A stretch of DNA of 64,000 bases from positions 434,001 to 498,000 of the forward strand of contig QJPP01000031.1 of NCBI GenBank assembly GCA_003996215.1, given 5' to 3'. The notes under the pieces are model-generated. The model searched no databases and had not been told where the DNA came from. It saw only the letters and a list, made by a program, of their open reading frames with translations. The stretch comes from Jaltomata sinuosa. Taxonomy: Eukaryota; Streptophyta; Magnoliopsida; Solanales; Solanaceae. Position numbers and translations under genes: made by a program. Shown one piece after another: positions 34,401-46,835 of the stretch. Within the stretch, counting starts at the first letter, position 1. The number at the start of each line of letters is the position of its first letter.

Positions 34401-36409
34401 AGGATTGCCTCAAGCATCACAGACAAAGGATCAACAAAAACCACTATGACTAAAACAAAACAAGAAAAACAAATAGACTTAAAACAAAAAGTACTCAATA
34501 AAAACACGAATTTCCATTGGCACCACCATGAACACAAGGAAATTCAATCATTTCAAAATGCTTTTAAAGAGACTTTACTTTCTCATTCAAAATCGGGAAA
34601 CATTTTTGCTTAAAAAAAACACTTAGCATCATGAGTCATTAAACTTTCAAGACTTGCCTCAAAATTCACTTCACAACTTATCGTATTCATTCCCCCTAAT
34701 TGAGTTCAAGACATTATTATTTACCCTAAGGTTGTAATGTCACTCACAACAAGAGAGAATCGCACTCACAATTATGTATTTCACAATACTAGGGATTATA
34801 AGATAGGATAAAAGACACACACTCTCCCAAAGAAGTTCAAGTGTAAACACATAGAGCAATAGGTTTGCCCTTCATGTAACTCGCCACTAATGTGGAGTTT
34901 CAAAGCTTATAATCACTAAGGACTTGCGGGAAACTATGGAGGTTAGGGTTACTAGAACCTCTCTAACGTTATCATTGAGCTTCAAGCACACTGATCACAT
35001 CATTGATTTTAATTCACCTTATTCCTCCCTCACAATTCAAATTTTCCTAAAGCCATTTCTCCCAACACCTTTCATTTACTCTTTTAATATTCGAGGAGGA
35101 AAAAGGTAGCAGCACTCAATTCTATTCTCTTTCTTCCTTTGACCTTTTGGTCATTTCAAGAAAGTCACAATATTATCATTAGGTTCTACCCTCCCATTAA
35201 AGATCTTTTCCTCATTTAAGGACATATTGCACACCCCTCAAACTTAGGCTTTTGCCTACATCAATCACCCAATCAATTGCATTTTTTTCAAGCTTAGGCC
35301 ATTTGCCTACTTCTTTATTTACTAAGCAATTAGGGAGTTGGGTGCCAAAAATAGAAGATTCCAAAAAGGTTAAGGTGTGTAACATGGTTTCCAAGAAAAG
35401 GTTAAAGGCTCAAAAGGGTTGACACGGATTCATTGCAAGAGAAGGAATTTTTTGGTACAGTGGCAATACAAAGAGGGCCTAAGGTCATCTTTCAAGCCAA
35501 GCGACATCTAGAATTTGCCTTGAATCACATTCCGAATAGATTCTATACTACAAGCATACACAAGAACATATGAAGACCTTACCACACAAGGCATCACAAA
35601 CACATGGAGCTCTAAGCTATTCTCAATCCCAATTAAAATGAATGACATTTTGACAAGCTATTCAAAATTTCAAGCAATTCATTTGTGAACAAAGAGTCAA
35701 ATAATGAATTTAAAGATTATGTCAAGATAATGCTTGAATTTTTCCCCCTCTTTTGTCAATTTTTCAAATCATTTGCCAAAATTTTTTTATGGTGGTTTTG
35801 CTCAAGATAAGTGTGACACGGACTCGATACAAACACTAAAACTAGAATTTTGCCATAAGAAAGTTGCCTCTCAATCTATCATAGGGACATGTCACCCGGT
35901 TCGACAATAAAAACACAAAGAAAAGAAAAAATTTGCTCCTTGGGAAAGAACCATGGTATAAAGAAATCCCTTGGAGTTTATTATAACCACTATTAATAGA
36001 CAAATTCGAAAGAAGCGCTCATGAATCATTTGAGGAATGAGGCCTGGTAAAGGCACTAAGCATGGATTTGCAAAATGCAGGGGTAGTAGGAAAATCGACG
36101 TTTAAAACTGACCCAAAAATGGCATACACTAACATGCAAGCATTAAGGATCAAGTCCAGTGAGGGCACAATATCATAACATCAAAAACAAGCCCGACAAG
36201 AGCAAAATAAAAATCATTCAAAAGATGCTCTCTAAGGGCCAAATAAAAATACAAACCAAGCCCGAAAAAGGCACCAATTTTATCAAAATAATAATCAAAA
36301 AAATCCATCAAAATAAGTTACACCCACCCACAACTAAACATATGCATTGTCCTCAATGCAAAATAAGATAAGACAATAGGGAAAGGTGCAATCACTCCAT
36401 ATGATCACT
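34401..36409 (-). other. Non-coding 3' interior of a D-type element
   Basis: AT-rich, with long A-rich runs on the plus strand. I find no conserved frame or pol motif. Small open frames (34924-35109, 36159-36371) are low-complexity and rejected. Confidence 0.5.
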
Positions 36410-38110
36410 AGTCATTGGAATGGATATCTCTCAAGGTCTGATCATCTAGGGCAACCATATTGGGGAATTAAACTCGACCTGAGATGGAATCATCATGATG
36501 GGGATCTTGGGAGCTAGGACCCTCTCCACCTCTACAGGAATGTGCTATCCCCCAAGAGTCCTACAAAACTGTTTGCATCTGCAGGGACACAATGTTGTCC
36601 TCATCTGTCTCATCATCATCCTCAGCTCCTACACTACTAAGAAGATTATAGATAAGACCCTTTACCTCATGAGGTGTCATCATGGCCACATATAAAAAGC
36701 TAAAGTCCAGAGTAGAATGAATGTCATTGGCCTTTAAATTATCCACGTATGTTCTTATTGTAGAAACTGACCCCTCTAGAGTGTCAACTCAGGCACACAA
36801 CTTACTGATACTCACAAAAACAGGCTTCATGGACTCTTTAATAAATATTCGGATGAAGAAAGGAAGGTATTTAGCTAGCTTGGTCAGTTGATTATTGTTG
36901 TCACGTGTCATATCTACAAGCTTTTATAGACCACCATATGAAAAAGGTTGAGAGGATGGCAGAGTCCTAAGAGGCAATGACTTTTGATGGAGCATTTGCC
37001 TACATCATGGGAATAGGAATATCAGACCTAGATTGGGCAGATGAGGCCTCTCATGAGTATCAACTTCTTAATTAAAAGCCTCAAGTCCAGTAAGGGAACC
37101 CTCAAATACGCCTAAATCTCTAGCAAACTTCCTTTTCTTCACCTTAGGAGCCTCTACATCTCACTTTTGTTTTATATTAATCACACCATCAACAAAACTT
37201 GATTGATAAAGTGGTTGAAAATAAGGCACACCGACTTTAGCACAAAGCTTACTAATAAGAACAGTGAAGGGCATGTACGTGGCATTTTGGCAGGTTCTCT
37301 TTTTGAATTGAACTGCTACAATCTCTCTAAAATTGATGTGGATCCCTTTTATTATGTAAGCAATCAAGATAGTTGTTTCTATGGATATAGTATGATTTTT
37401 CTTAGAAGGAATAAACTGGGAGCAAATGAGATTGAGCCACAACTTGGCTTCAAACTTTAGGTCTTGCCAAGATATTTCACCACTAACTACAACCTATAAT
37501 GGCTATCATGCATCAATTATCTCATCTATCCACTCGTACTGGCTGTTCTTGATGGCCAGATTCTCAGAGTATGCAGTCCGGGGAGTAAAAAAAGCAGTCC
37601 AGTAGATAGAAGTATTGGCCTCAGGAGGGATGTCAACATCCTTTCCCCTCACCAAAATAGAGGGTAAATAGGAAAAATCGTCAACACGATATTTGTTCTT
37701 CATGGAGTCTTGCCTGGCCGGATAGGAGGCATAGAACTCTTACACAAGTTCTTCAAAATAGCACCCTAGTACATCCACACAAAGGTGATCATTCTCGCTC
37801 AGTGAATTATTTTATTATATTGAGGAAGTCATCTTTCACCGCAGCCAAATTGAACTGCCTTTCAGGTATGGATGACTATTTTTCACAGAATCTAAGGTAA
37901 TAGGGCCTCATGCCCTCAACACAAAAATGGATATGATCCTCCTCTTTCACAGGTGAAGGAGGGACCTTTGGAGGAATCTCAGGTTCTTTATCCTTGCTTG
38001 GGGCCTTTCCCTTGCTTTTAGTCTTGGCCTTGCGAGCATTTCTATCAGGGTTGTACATGGTTGGAGATGTATTCTTGCAAAACAATATTATTAGCCACAA
38101 AAACAAAATA
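36410..38110 (-). pseudogene. Putative plant transposon protein (Transposase_32-like), near full length, decayed
   Basis: Read on the minus strand. The N-terminus MYNPDRNARKAKTKSKGKAP is basic and Lys/Pro-rich. Then come EGMRPYYLRFCEK, a stop, SSIPERQFNLAAVKDDFLNI. After two stops and a frameshift: MKNKYRVDDFSYLPSILVRG, KDVDIPPEANTSIYWTAFF and NSQYEWIDEII. Next, HTISIETTILIAYIIKGIHI, NFREIVAVQFKK and MPFTVLISKLCAKVGVPYF. The C-terminus is helical: NNQLTKLAKYLPFFIRIFIK, VFVSISKLCAQ-like (stop at Gln), DTLEGSVSTIRTYVDNLKAN, and an acidic stretch EDDDETDEDN. Order and motifs match PF20167 as I remember it. Function unknown. It lies between a D-type 3' end and the G tandem array, on the same strand as the LTR. 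Confidence 0.65.
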
Positions 38111-38648
38111 TTTTTGTACTTTTGAGTTTATGCAAAAAGAGACAACTGAAAGAAATAAAAGAATGAAAAGAAAAAGAATGAAAAAAGAAAGGATCAACAT
38201 AGGCTGACTACCTAGCTCTTGCGTGCCATCTATATTCCACAAATGGGTACCCATAGGTTGCAGGTGAGGTGTAGAGTTGAGGCAGTGGCCCTGGAACTTT
38301 TTGGGGAACCTTCACTTCATTTACGTCTTGTAGGTAGAGACTGGCGAGCCACAAGTTCCATACAAGTGCCAGGAAGTGACGGGTAACCTTTTTCCTATCT
38401 TTGCGTTGCACTTGCAATTTGTAAGGTAGTACTTGTGTTATGAAAGGGTTCAACATTGCAGAGCCATTTTTAAACAAGCACAAAATTGATATTTAACCAA
38501 ATTTTTACCAGGACCATAGCCTAACGGGTACTCAGACATCCCCAAAGAGACTAACCAACAATAATTTGACCATATTTGACAATTTAAGCAAAAAAACCAA
38601 CAATTTACCTTAAGAATAACGTTTCCCCATCTATCATTGGGAATCATA
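38111..38648 (-). other. 5' interior upstream of the Transposase_32-like gene
   Basis: No recognisable domain. Two open frames of 65 and 91 codons (38450-38647, 38208-38483) have no motif I know. It ends abruptly at the 28-bp array of G, so this element's 5' LTR and primer site are missing. Confidence 0.4.
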
Positions 38649-38649
38649 G

Positions 38650-38966
38650 AGGTGACACCACATATACATTGGCTTCAAAGTGATGCCAATTATTGATCGG
38701 CGTCAAGGTGACACCATATGTTCATCGGTATCAAAGTGATACCACTTATTGGTTGGCGTCAAGGTGACACAACATATTAATTGGCGTTAAAGTGACACTA
38801 TCTATTTATTGGCGTCAATGTGACACATATATTCATCGGTATCAAAGTGATACCACTTATGTATTGGCATCAAGGTGATACCACATATTTATCGGTATCA
38901 AAGTGATGCCACTTATTTATTGTGTTAAGGTGACTCTACTTGCATATTAACATGGGCATCAACGTG
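38650..38966 (+). repeat. 28-bp tandem array of hairpin units, copy 1
   Basis: About 11 units such as ggcgtcaaggtgacacc (38699-38715) and ggtatcaaagtgatacc (38727-38743), each followed by an 11-bp AT-rich spacer. Each unit is a 7-bp stem with a 3-nt loop, and the stem pairs change together between units (GTGTC/GACAC against GTATC/GATAC). The same array occurs at 44745-45270. Confidence 0.85.
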
Positions 38967-39949
38967 ACTCCATGAATCAACAAACAAACGTCTAAGTGAC
39001 GACCACATATCTACACATGCAGGACCACTTCTTTCAAGACGTTACAAAGAACGTACTACAAAGACAGTATCATAAGAATTGCAATTGTATTATATTTTCT
39101 ACTGATTGCTTATCTCAGATTTTGCAGCATACACAAGCCGCAGGTGCAGAAGATGTCAAAATGAATGCAGCACAACGTGGAACTTTTTCTTAGCAGCAAA
39201 CTGAGACATAGTTTAAAGAGGAATATCAAACTCTTCGAATGTGAGTTTAGGAATGACTTCCACTATAATCAGACCACACCCCTGTGAGAAGGCATATGGG
39301 TTATTTGTTTTTTTATCAAACTTTAAGTTTTCAGTTTCGGTCCCAAGGTAATTTTTTACTTACAATTGGAAGTAATATCCCTCTTTTTCAAATTCGGGTG
39401 ATAATACACTTAGAGTTTTGAAAATTATGTCCAGGTAAATTTTTACCTATGGATGTGAAGAGCTCCACATTCATGGTTGAGAGGTTGCAAGCCTCTTTTC
39501 CATAACTCATTTCATTTGTCACTCATCCTGAGCCAAAGGTTGTCTTAGCATAAAGATCACTTTTTCAACTGATTGAGTTGAACTAAAAGTAGCCTGATTC
39601 CCTGAGTGTTGGGATATGTAGGCGGGCTCTATGTTGAAAACTCAGCTGCATTCCAAACTCCCCCCAATTATCTTACTCCCCAGCTTTTCGGTCTCTTCTC
39701 AATCAAAAACCGAGATAGCTTTCGATTTCTTTAAAAATCATGCATAAAATCAAGCGTCTTGAACTACAAGTGGCCTGAATTCTCATATAACCTGAGATAT
39801 GTAGGAAACCCGATACTGGGATTCGGTCATAAATCATTGAAACTTTGTGCTAAACCAATCTCTTTCGAAAGATGAATTTATGGTCGTACAATTTTCAATT
39901 CCCTTTGCCCAGGGTTCCTTTAATCCATCCTACCTAAAGGGAGGGCAGT
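38967..39949 (+). mobile_element. G: 3' interior of a left-hand copy, with polypurine tract
   Basis: Homologous by eye to 45271-46215, from 'gacgttacaaagaacgtactac' onwards. It ends ctaaagggagggcagt, the polypurine tract directly before the LTR at 39950. No gene. Confidence 0.8.
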
Positions 39950-42900
39950 TGTTGACACCCAATTTTTTTCCTCCACAATATTTGCTGACTATTCAAGCTT
40001 CTTCAATTTTAACAATTCAAAATAATTATTTTTACGAAACTAAAAATATTTTCAAGGCAACTTTTGTCATTTTTGCAATAGAAGAAACATATTTCCATAT
40101 CTCATAATATATAGGTTATACGTGATTTCAATATTTATTTGGAAAATCATCTTTTATATAAAACAAGTGTTTAATTGAGTTAGAGTTTCATTTTATCAAA
40201 ATCGGTTAAGTTATAGTCTAATTAATATAATTAGTCTATTTTATAAATTAGTTATTTTACTTTGTTATATTAAGAAGCTTGATTAGTTAATTAGATAATT
40301 AATTTATCTTATTCCAAGTTTTTCCAAATCAATTGATTGAGTAAATTTGGCTATGTTATAAATCCAAATTAGGCTATAATTGCAAGAATCTGGCCATATG
40401 TTCAGCTCCTCTCAACAACCTTAGCATCCCAATAATTTTAGACCCAAAGTTTCGGATCAATTAGGCCCAATTTTACAAAAATACTCGGCCCACATCACCC
40501 ATATACTCCCTTTTCTTCTACATTTTCCAGCAAACAATCAAACGACCCTCTTCTCCAAGCAAAACACAGACAACACCAACGAGCCCTAAAGTTTTCCCAA
40601 CGCTGCCACACAAAAATACTCTTAATTTTCCTTCAATCCGTACGACTCATGACCTTATCTCTAAGGAATTTTCAAATTTCACCAAGTCCCACATCAAAAA
40701 TTCCCCCAGGTTTCACCCTATATAAACCCCACTATTTCTTTGTTGTGGCTAAGAATTTTCTAGGGCTAAAAATCTGTAAGACTTTTAACAACTTGATTTT
40801 TGGCTAAGAATTCGTAATTTCTTTGGCTGGCTTTTGGTGTTCTTGAACTTATTTGGGGAACCACTCTCTATCTCAAAGGTGGCCAAAGGTTTTCAGAATG
40901 GAAAGCTCTATTCCGGTGAATTCAAGTCGGAGTTAAGTTGGTGGAATCATCTTCGAGAGCTCGTCGTCCAAGTTCGCTGCTCGGCAAAAGGTAAAATCGA
41001 TTTCCCTTTCCTTATTTTTAGTTTTGTGTGTTCATTATTTGCTTTATGTGTCTTATTTGTTACTTTCTTTTTTTACTTCTGTGCAATTTAAATAAAAAGT
41101 TTAGTTTTTCCTATAATTAGGGGGTGTATTTCAATCTCTGTTCTATGGTATTTTAGTTACTGTATAGATGTGTTGAAAAGGATGAAATACCGTAGAGTTC
41201 CAGATAGAGGGTGAGCTTCTAATGGTGATTTTCATCTTATCTTCCCTATCCTTTTCATAAAGAATAAATATAAATTTTATATCTGTTACATTTATATATA
41301 TGTTCATGTTGTTTGGTTTTGAATAACGGTAACACTCCTTTATCTTTTTTGTAAATTTCAGTTATTGCGTGCTTGTTTGTTTTAGTGTAAGCTCTTGAGT
41401 GATTTAGAGGAGTATATAGGCTTCATGTCGTTCGATTTTACTCTATGTTCAATTTTATTTCGTTCCTTGTTGTTCATTCTTGTGTAAACAGTTTCTTGTG
41501 TGGTCTGAGTATTTGACTATTTGTTTAATGAGTATTGTGGTTTGAATCAACATGATCTTCAAAGGTGTTATATGTTCAAGAGACATGAATCGATCTAAGG
41601 ATTGGACGAGCTCTAGATAAAGTTCGATACTAATTCAAACTTCTCTTTTGTTACTCCCAAACGCCTCAGATCTTCATGCTACTATTTTTAAGCTATTAGT
41701 TGTAGATATATGTACATGTAGCTCAAATTCAGCTCCTTCCCAGCATGCGAAATGATTAGACTACTCGTGTACATCTGTATGTAAAAATTAGCAAGTTAAA
41801 TAAGCTCTTAATAGTTCTCCCTTTGCATTTCATTCATGGCATAATCTAATGTTCGTTTGAAACTGTTTTAAGTTTGCCTTTGAATCTATTAGAATTTCCA
41901 TGAGGAAGTAGAATCACATTGTTTCGAACATGCTAAGGACGTCTGTGGTGGCTCTCACAGTTACTTCCTAATGCATTTTGAAAGAGTAAAAAATCTATTT
42001 TTAATGTATTCCTTTATGAAAATTGCCTAACGTTTAAAACATCCAGGTGTTGTCTTCGCTTACCCGCACCCTTATTCCCTGTTTTGAGACGTTCTGAAAT
42101 ATGGGTTCTTTAGCTCATTTTACATGATTCCTTTGCCATTTGATGTCATGCCTTTGTGCTATTTCCTTTCTTAATGAACTTTAGCTTATGTGGTTTTTTG
42201 TTAAAAAATAAAATTCAGAAATAGTAATTACTCACTCGTCTACTTTACTTATCCCCATCATGCTCCCTCTAAACCTCCATCTTTCCATTCTGTTTCCAGG
42301 TCCTCTTTTAAATTATTTTGGTTACCTAGTTTTAAGCCATGAGTTCATCCCTTTAGAGAAAATTAATACTTTTTTGACGAATAATCTCCTGTTCGCCCCT
42401 TTTCTCTAACGCCAATGTTCAATCTGCCTAAACAAAATGATTTTCTTAATTTCTAAACTTGATGTTGTATGGTCAAAATTTGTTTGTTAATTGTAGACTT
42501 AACTCACCATCTTTCAGGATCAATATTAAGACTTAGTTCAATTATTTGAAATGATCTAGCAGTGATTTTTCTTTTCTCTTAATCAACTCTTTACTAAAGT
42601 TTAATTTATTTCATTTTATGGAACAAAATAAATGTTAAAGTATCAAATGAATTATATTCTTCTTTTAAAATAAGATTTTCAAATAACTTTTTAATTTCTC
42701 AAAATAACTTAAGATTTTCAAAATTAGCCAAATAAGTTTAATCCATCAGGAACCACACTTTGTGAATTTTTGAAAGTGCCTAACACCTACTTTCGAATTT
42801 AACTTGAACCCTTACCTAGACTCTGGTTTTCAAATAAAGGTTTTCTAAAAATACTTTTTTAAAAATGATTTCTTAATTTTCTTAAAATTAAGTGGCGACT

Positions 42901-43012
42901 CTCTCTTTTTACTCTCTTTTAATAATATTTTTCAAAAATAAAATCAATATAAATGAGTTTTCGCCACAAAGTTATGGAGTAGTTTTTGAATTATTTGAAA
43001 ACGAACATAACA
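39950..43012 (+). mobile_element. G LTR (3063 bp)
   Basis: It starts TGTTGACACCCAATTTTTTT after a polypurine tract and ends gaacataaca before the primer site. TATA box at 40719-40726. The first 310 bp match 46216-46529. No cassette of inverted words is present, unlike families A, B, D and F. A partial primer-like tggcgactctctc at 42892 lies inside the LTR. The 85-codon hydrophobic frame at 40834-41091 has no known domain and I do not call it a gene. Confidence 0.8.
40719..40726 (+). promoter_or_regulatory. TATA box in LTR G
   Basis: TATATAAA in ccctatataaaccccac, about 770 bp into the LTR. Confidence 0.6.
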
Positions 43013-43015
43013 GAA

Positions 43016-43033
43016 TGACGACTCTGCTGGGGA
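43016..43033 (+). other. Primer binding site, Ogre/Tat-like
   Basis: tgacgactctgctgggga, one mismatch from TGGCGACTCTGCTGGGGA, which I recall as the primer site of Ogre/Tat-type elements (tRNA-Arg). It lies three bases after the LTR end. Confidence 0.7.
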
Positions 43034-44040
43034 TTCATCTAGGTTCTAACCAAAAGGATTTATTTGTTTGGCTAATCTTTATTTGTAATATTTGTTACTT
43101 TTCGCAATTATTTGTTTACTTAATTATTATTATTATTGCATTTTCCTGGCATATTTCGCCTCCCTTGGCAAAGCATTAGTTTGCATTAGGAAAATGGGCG
43201 ATTATGCAAGTATATGCTATCGTCCTTCAATAAAAACACTCTTTCTCAAAACAAACAAGTGAAGTAGTTGACCCGCGGTCAGTTAACGGTTACTTATTAT
43301 TTTAGCCCGCGGTTGTCCGTTCGGATTCACAGTCTCTTTAAAATAAATCAATTCTAGTCAACCTAGGATAGAACAAAACCAAATCACGTGAATAGGCATT
43401 GACCTAGATGTCTTAATATCCAATGGATATTAAGTCCATTAGAAGACCATATTGCGTCTAAGTAGCCCACGGCCAATAAAATATGACCATCCAACTATGT
43501 GATAAATTTGAAGGATATATATGCTGAGTTGTATGAACCATTATTCCTCGGGGTTGGAAATTTATTAGTTTATAGATAGTTTCTTTTATTGTAAATCAAA
43601 GGAAGATGTTTATCTAAAAGGCATTTGGAAATGTCAAGAAGTTCAAGAAGTTCAAAGACTTTCTTTATCGACAAATCCTCTCTTTATAAGATATTTCATT
43701 TAAAATAGGGACGTACCTTACGTTATATCCCTAATCGGCTATTAGAGCCTTCAATCAATGTCAGAATCCCTTTCGATACTTTTGTTTGGGATCATACGCC
43801 TTTCATAGTACAAGATTGTTATTACACGTTTAGATGGTTTGGCATATGTTAATCTCTTTATGTTCAAATTAAGAATTTTTTTGTGAGAGCAGGATGATAA
43901 AGTCTTCAAAAACAACTGGAGATGTTAAACAACAAGCCTATTCATTGGCACAAGTTGAATGGTTATATCCTTACTCCTTATTTGTTGTGTTTACCCCATT
44001 AACAACTGTTTTGTTCAACATGCTCATTCTGGCAGGAATA
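43034..44040 (+). other. G interior, 5' leader without genes
   Basis: AT-rich. It contains a GC-richer stretch with cccgcggtcagttaacgg and cccgcggttg (43270-43320). No conserved protein motif. Confidence 0.5.
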
Positions 44041-44720
44041 TTATATTATGTTGGACCGTCACCTCCTTCAACGTGACATATTATATTATGTTGAATGGTC
44101 ACCTCCTTCAACATGACATATTATATTATATTGGACAGTCACCTCCTTCAACGTGACATATAAAATTGGGTTGGACCGTCACCTCCTTCAACATGACATA
44201 TTATATCATGTTAGACCGTCACCTCCTTTAATGTGACATATTATATTATGTTAGACCATCACCTCCTTCAATGTGACATATTATATCATGTTAGACCGTC
44301 ATCTCCTTCAACGTGATATATTATATTATGTTGGACGGTCACCTCCTTCAACATGACATATTATATTGTGTTGGACCATCACCACCTTCAACGTGATATA
44401 TTATATTGTGTTGGACCATCACCTCCTTCAACATGACATATTATATTATGTTGAATTGTCACCTCCTTCAATGTGATATATTATATTATGTTGGACCATC
44501 ACCTCCTTCAACATGACATATTATATTATGTTAGACCATCACCTCCTTCAATGTGACATATTATATTATGTTGGATCGCCACCTCCTTCAACGTGATATA
44601 TTATATTATGTTGGACCATCACCTGCTTTAACGTAACATATTATATTATGTTATACCATCACCTCTTTCAACGTGACATATTATATTATGTTGGACCGTC
44701 ACCTTCTTTAATGTGACATA
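44041..44720 (+). repeat. 40-bp tandem array, 17 units in register
   Basis: The unit ttatattatgttggaccgtc plus acctccttcaacgtgacata repeats 17 times with the period held at exactly 40 bp; only substitutions differ. Each unit contains CAACATGACATA..TTATGTTG, an imperfect inverted repeat across the unit border. The period is not a multiple of 3, so it is not coding. Confidence 0.95.
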
Positions 44721-44744
44721 TTTATTATGTTTGAATTATTTATT

Positions 44745-45270
44745 GGTGTTAAATTGACTCCACATATTGATTGGTGTCAAGGTGACACCAAATGTTTATC
44801 AGTGTCAAAGTGACTCCATTTTATTTATCAGCGTCAAAGTGACACCACATATTAATTAGCTTCAAAGTGACACAACTTATTGATTAGCTTCAAGGTGACA
44901 CCATATGTTCATCGGTATCAAAGTGATACCACTTATTGGTTGGCGTCAAGGTGACACCACATATTAATTGGCTTCAAAGTGATACCACTTATTGATCAGT
45001 GTCAAGGTGAGACCATATGTTCATCGGTATCAAAGTGATACCACTTATTGGTTGGCGTCAAGGTGACACCACATATTAATTGGCATCAAAGTGACACTAT
45101 CTATTTATTAGCTTAAAGGTGAAACCATATATTCATCGGTATCAAAGTGATACCACTTATTTATTGGCGTCACGGTGACACCACATATTTATCGGTATCA
45201 AAGTGATGCCACTTATTTATTGGAGTCAAGGTGACTCTACTTGCATATTAACATGGGCGTCAATGTGACT
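44745..45270 (+). repeat. 28-bp tandem array of hairpin units, copy 2
   Basis: About 19 units of the type described at 38650, for example ggtgtcaaggtgacacc (perfect stem) and ggtatcaaagtgatacc. The longer array here and the shorter at 38650 show copy-number change between copies of one element. Confidence 0.85.
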
Positions 45271-46215
45271 CCATGAATCTATAAACAAATGCCTAAGTGA
45301 CGGCCACATATCAACATAGGCAGGACTGCTTCTTTCAAGACGTTACAAAGAACGTACTACAAAGATGGTATCACCAGAATTGCAATTATATTATATTTTC
45401 TACTAATTGCTTATCTCAGATTTTGCAGCATACGCAAGCCACAGATGCAGATGATTTCAAAATGAATGTCGCACAACATGAAACTTTTTCTTAGCAGTAC
45501 ACTGGGACATAGTCTGAAGAAGAATATCAAACTCTTTGGACGTGAGTTGAGGATTGACTTCCACCACAATCAAACCACACACCTGTGAGAAGGCATGTGG
45601 GTTATTCCTTTTGTTTTATCAAACTTTAAGTTTTCAGTTTCGCTTCCAAGGTAATCTTTGACTCACAATTTGAAGTAATATCCCTCTTTTTCAAATTCGG
45701 GTGATAATACACTTAGAGTTTTAGAAATTATGTCCACGTAAGTTCTTACCTATGGATGTGAAGAGCTCCACATTGATGGTTGAGAGGTTGCAAGCCTCTT
45801 TTCCATAACTTGTTTCATTTGTCACTCATCCTGAGCCAAAGGTTCTCTTAGCATAAAGATGGCCTTTTCAACCAATTGAGTCAAACTACAAGCAACCTGA
45901 TTCCATGAGTGTTGGGATATGTAGGCGGGCTATATGTTGAAAACTCGGCTGTATTCCAAACTTCCCCCAATTCTGTTACTCCCCAGATTTTTGGTCTCTT
46001 CGTAAAATCAAGCATTTTGAACTACAAGTGGCCTGAATTCTCATGTAACCTTAGATATGTAGGAAACCCAATACCAGGTTCGTCTATAATTACTTGAAAC
46101 TTCGTGCTAAAACAATCTCTTCCGAAAGATGAATTTATGGCCGAACAAAATTGAGATCAACAACTCCCTTTTCCTAGGGTTCCTTGCATCCACCCTAACC
46201 AAAGAGAGGGGCAGT
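45271..46215 (+). other. G 3' interior and polypurine tract
   Basis: A direct repeat of 38967-39949 with many point differences. It ends accaaagagaggggcagt before the LTR. No genes. Confidence 0.75.
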
Positions 46216-46529
46216 TGTTGACACTCAATTTTGTCCCTCCATAATTTTATCTAACTATTCAAGCTTCTTCAATTTTGAAAATTTAAAATAATTATTTTTA
46301 TGAAATTAAAAATATTTACAAGGCAACTTTTGTCATTTTTGCAATAAAAGAAACATATTTCCATATCACATAATATATAGGTTATATGTGATTTCAATAA
46401 TTATTTGGAAAATCATCTTTTATATAAAATAAGTGTTTAATTGAGTTAGCATTTTATTTTATCAAAATCGGTTAAGTTATAGTCTAATTAATATAATTAG
46501 TCTATTTTATAAATTAGTTATTTTACTTT
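46216..46529 (+). mobile_element. G 3' LTR, first 314 bp
   Basis: TGTTGACACTCAATTTTGTC onwards, parallel to 39950-40260, then broken at 'ttattttactt' by the start of an A-type LTR. Confidence 0.85.
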
Positions 46530-46835
46530 TATAACACCCTAGAATTCGATTCAGCTTTTAAACTTGAAATTTCTGAAAAACTATCAAATTCCCAGGGATC
46601 ACGGATCAGATCACGGACCATAGTCCTGGACCACGATCCATAGTTTGACCCGTGGTCTGCTTGTTAGAAGTGTTCTTCCCTTAGTCTACGAGTCATTTGA
46701 TGGTTCCTAGTTTGGAACCATGGCCCATCCTATGGACTCGTAGTTCATAGTTCCAGAGGACCCCCATAATGGGTCCTAGATATGATGAGTTGGTTGATGA
46801 CTCGTTATCTTGAACCACAAGTCATCCTTCTATCC
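46530..46835 (+). mobile_element. A' 5' LTR, left piece
   Basis: TATAACACCCTAGAATTCGA matches the start of LTR A(+) (TGTAAGACCCCAGAATTCGA). It carries a cassette from about 46598 to its end. It is split by element B at 46835/46836; the rest lies at 61140-62969, together 2136 bp, close to the 2086 bp of LTR A(-). Confidence 0.85.

Larger units (their letters stand above)
39950..46529 (+). mobile_element. G: non-autonomous Ogre/Tat-like element, 3' LTR truncated
   Basis: 5' LTR 39950-43012, primer site 43016-43033, interior of 3.2 kb without gag or pol, polypurine tract, and 3' LTR start at 46216, cut at 46529 by the A' LTR. Because the 39950 LTR also closes a partial copy on its left, the arrangement is LTR-sharing tandem. 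Confidence 0.75.

Noticed and set aside
37161..37460. Plus-strand frame 37203-37460
   Set aside because: It mirrors the minus-strand Transposase_32-like domain, which has the recognisable motifs.
40834..41091. 85-codon hydrophobic frame as a possible membrane protein gene
   Set aside because: It lies inside LTR G downstream of the TATA box, is rich in Phe/Leu from T-rich DNA, and has no conserved motif.
44041..44720. CRISPR-like regular array
   Set aside because: The 40-bp units abut with no unique spacers, in a plant retroelement. It is a plain tandem repeat.
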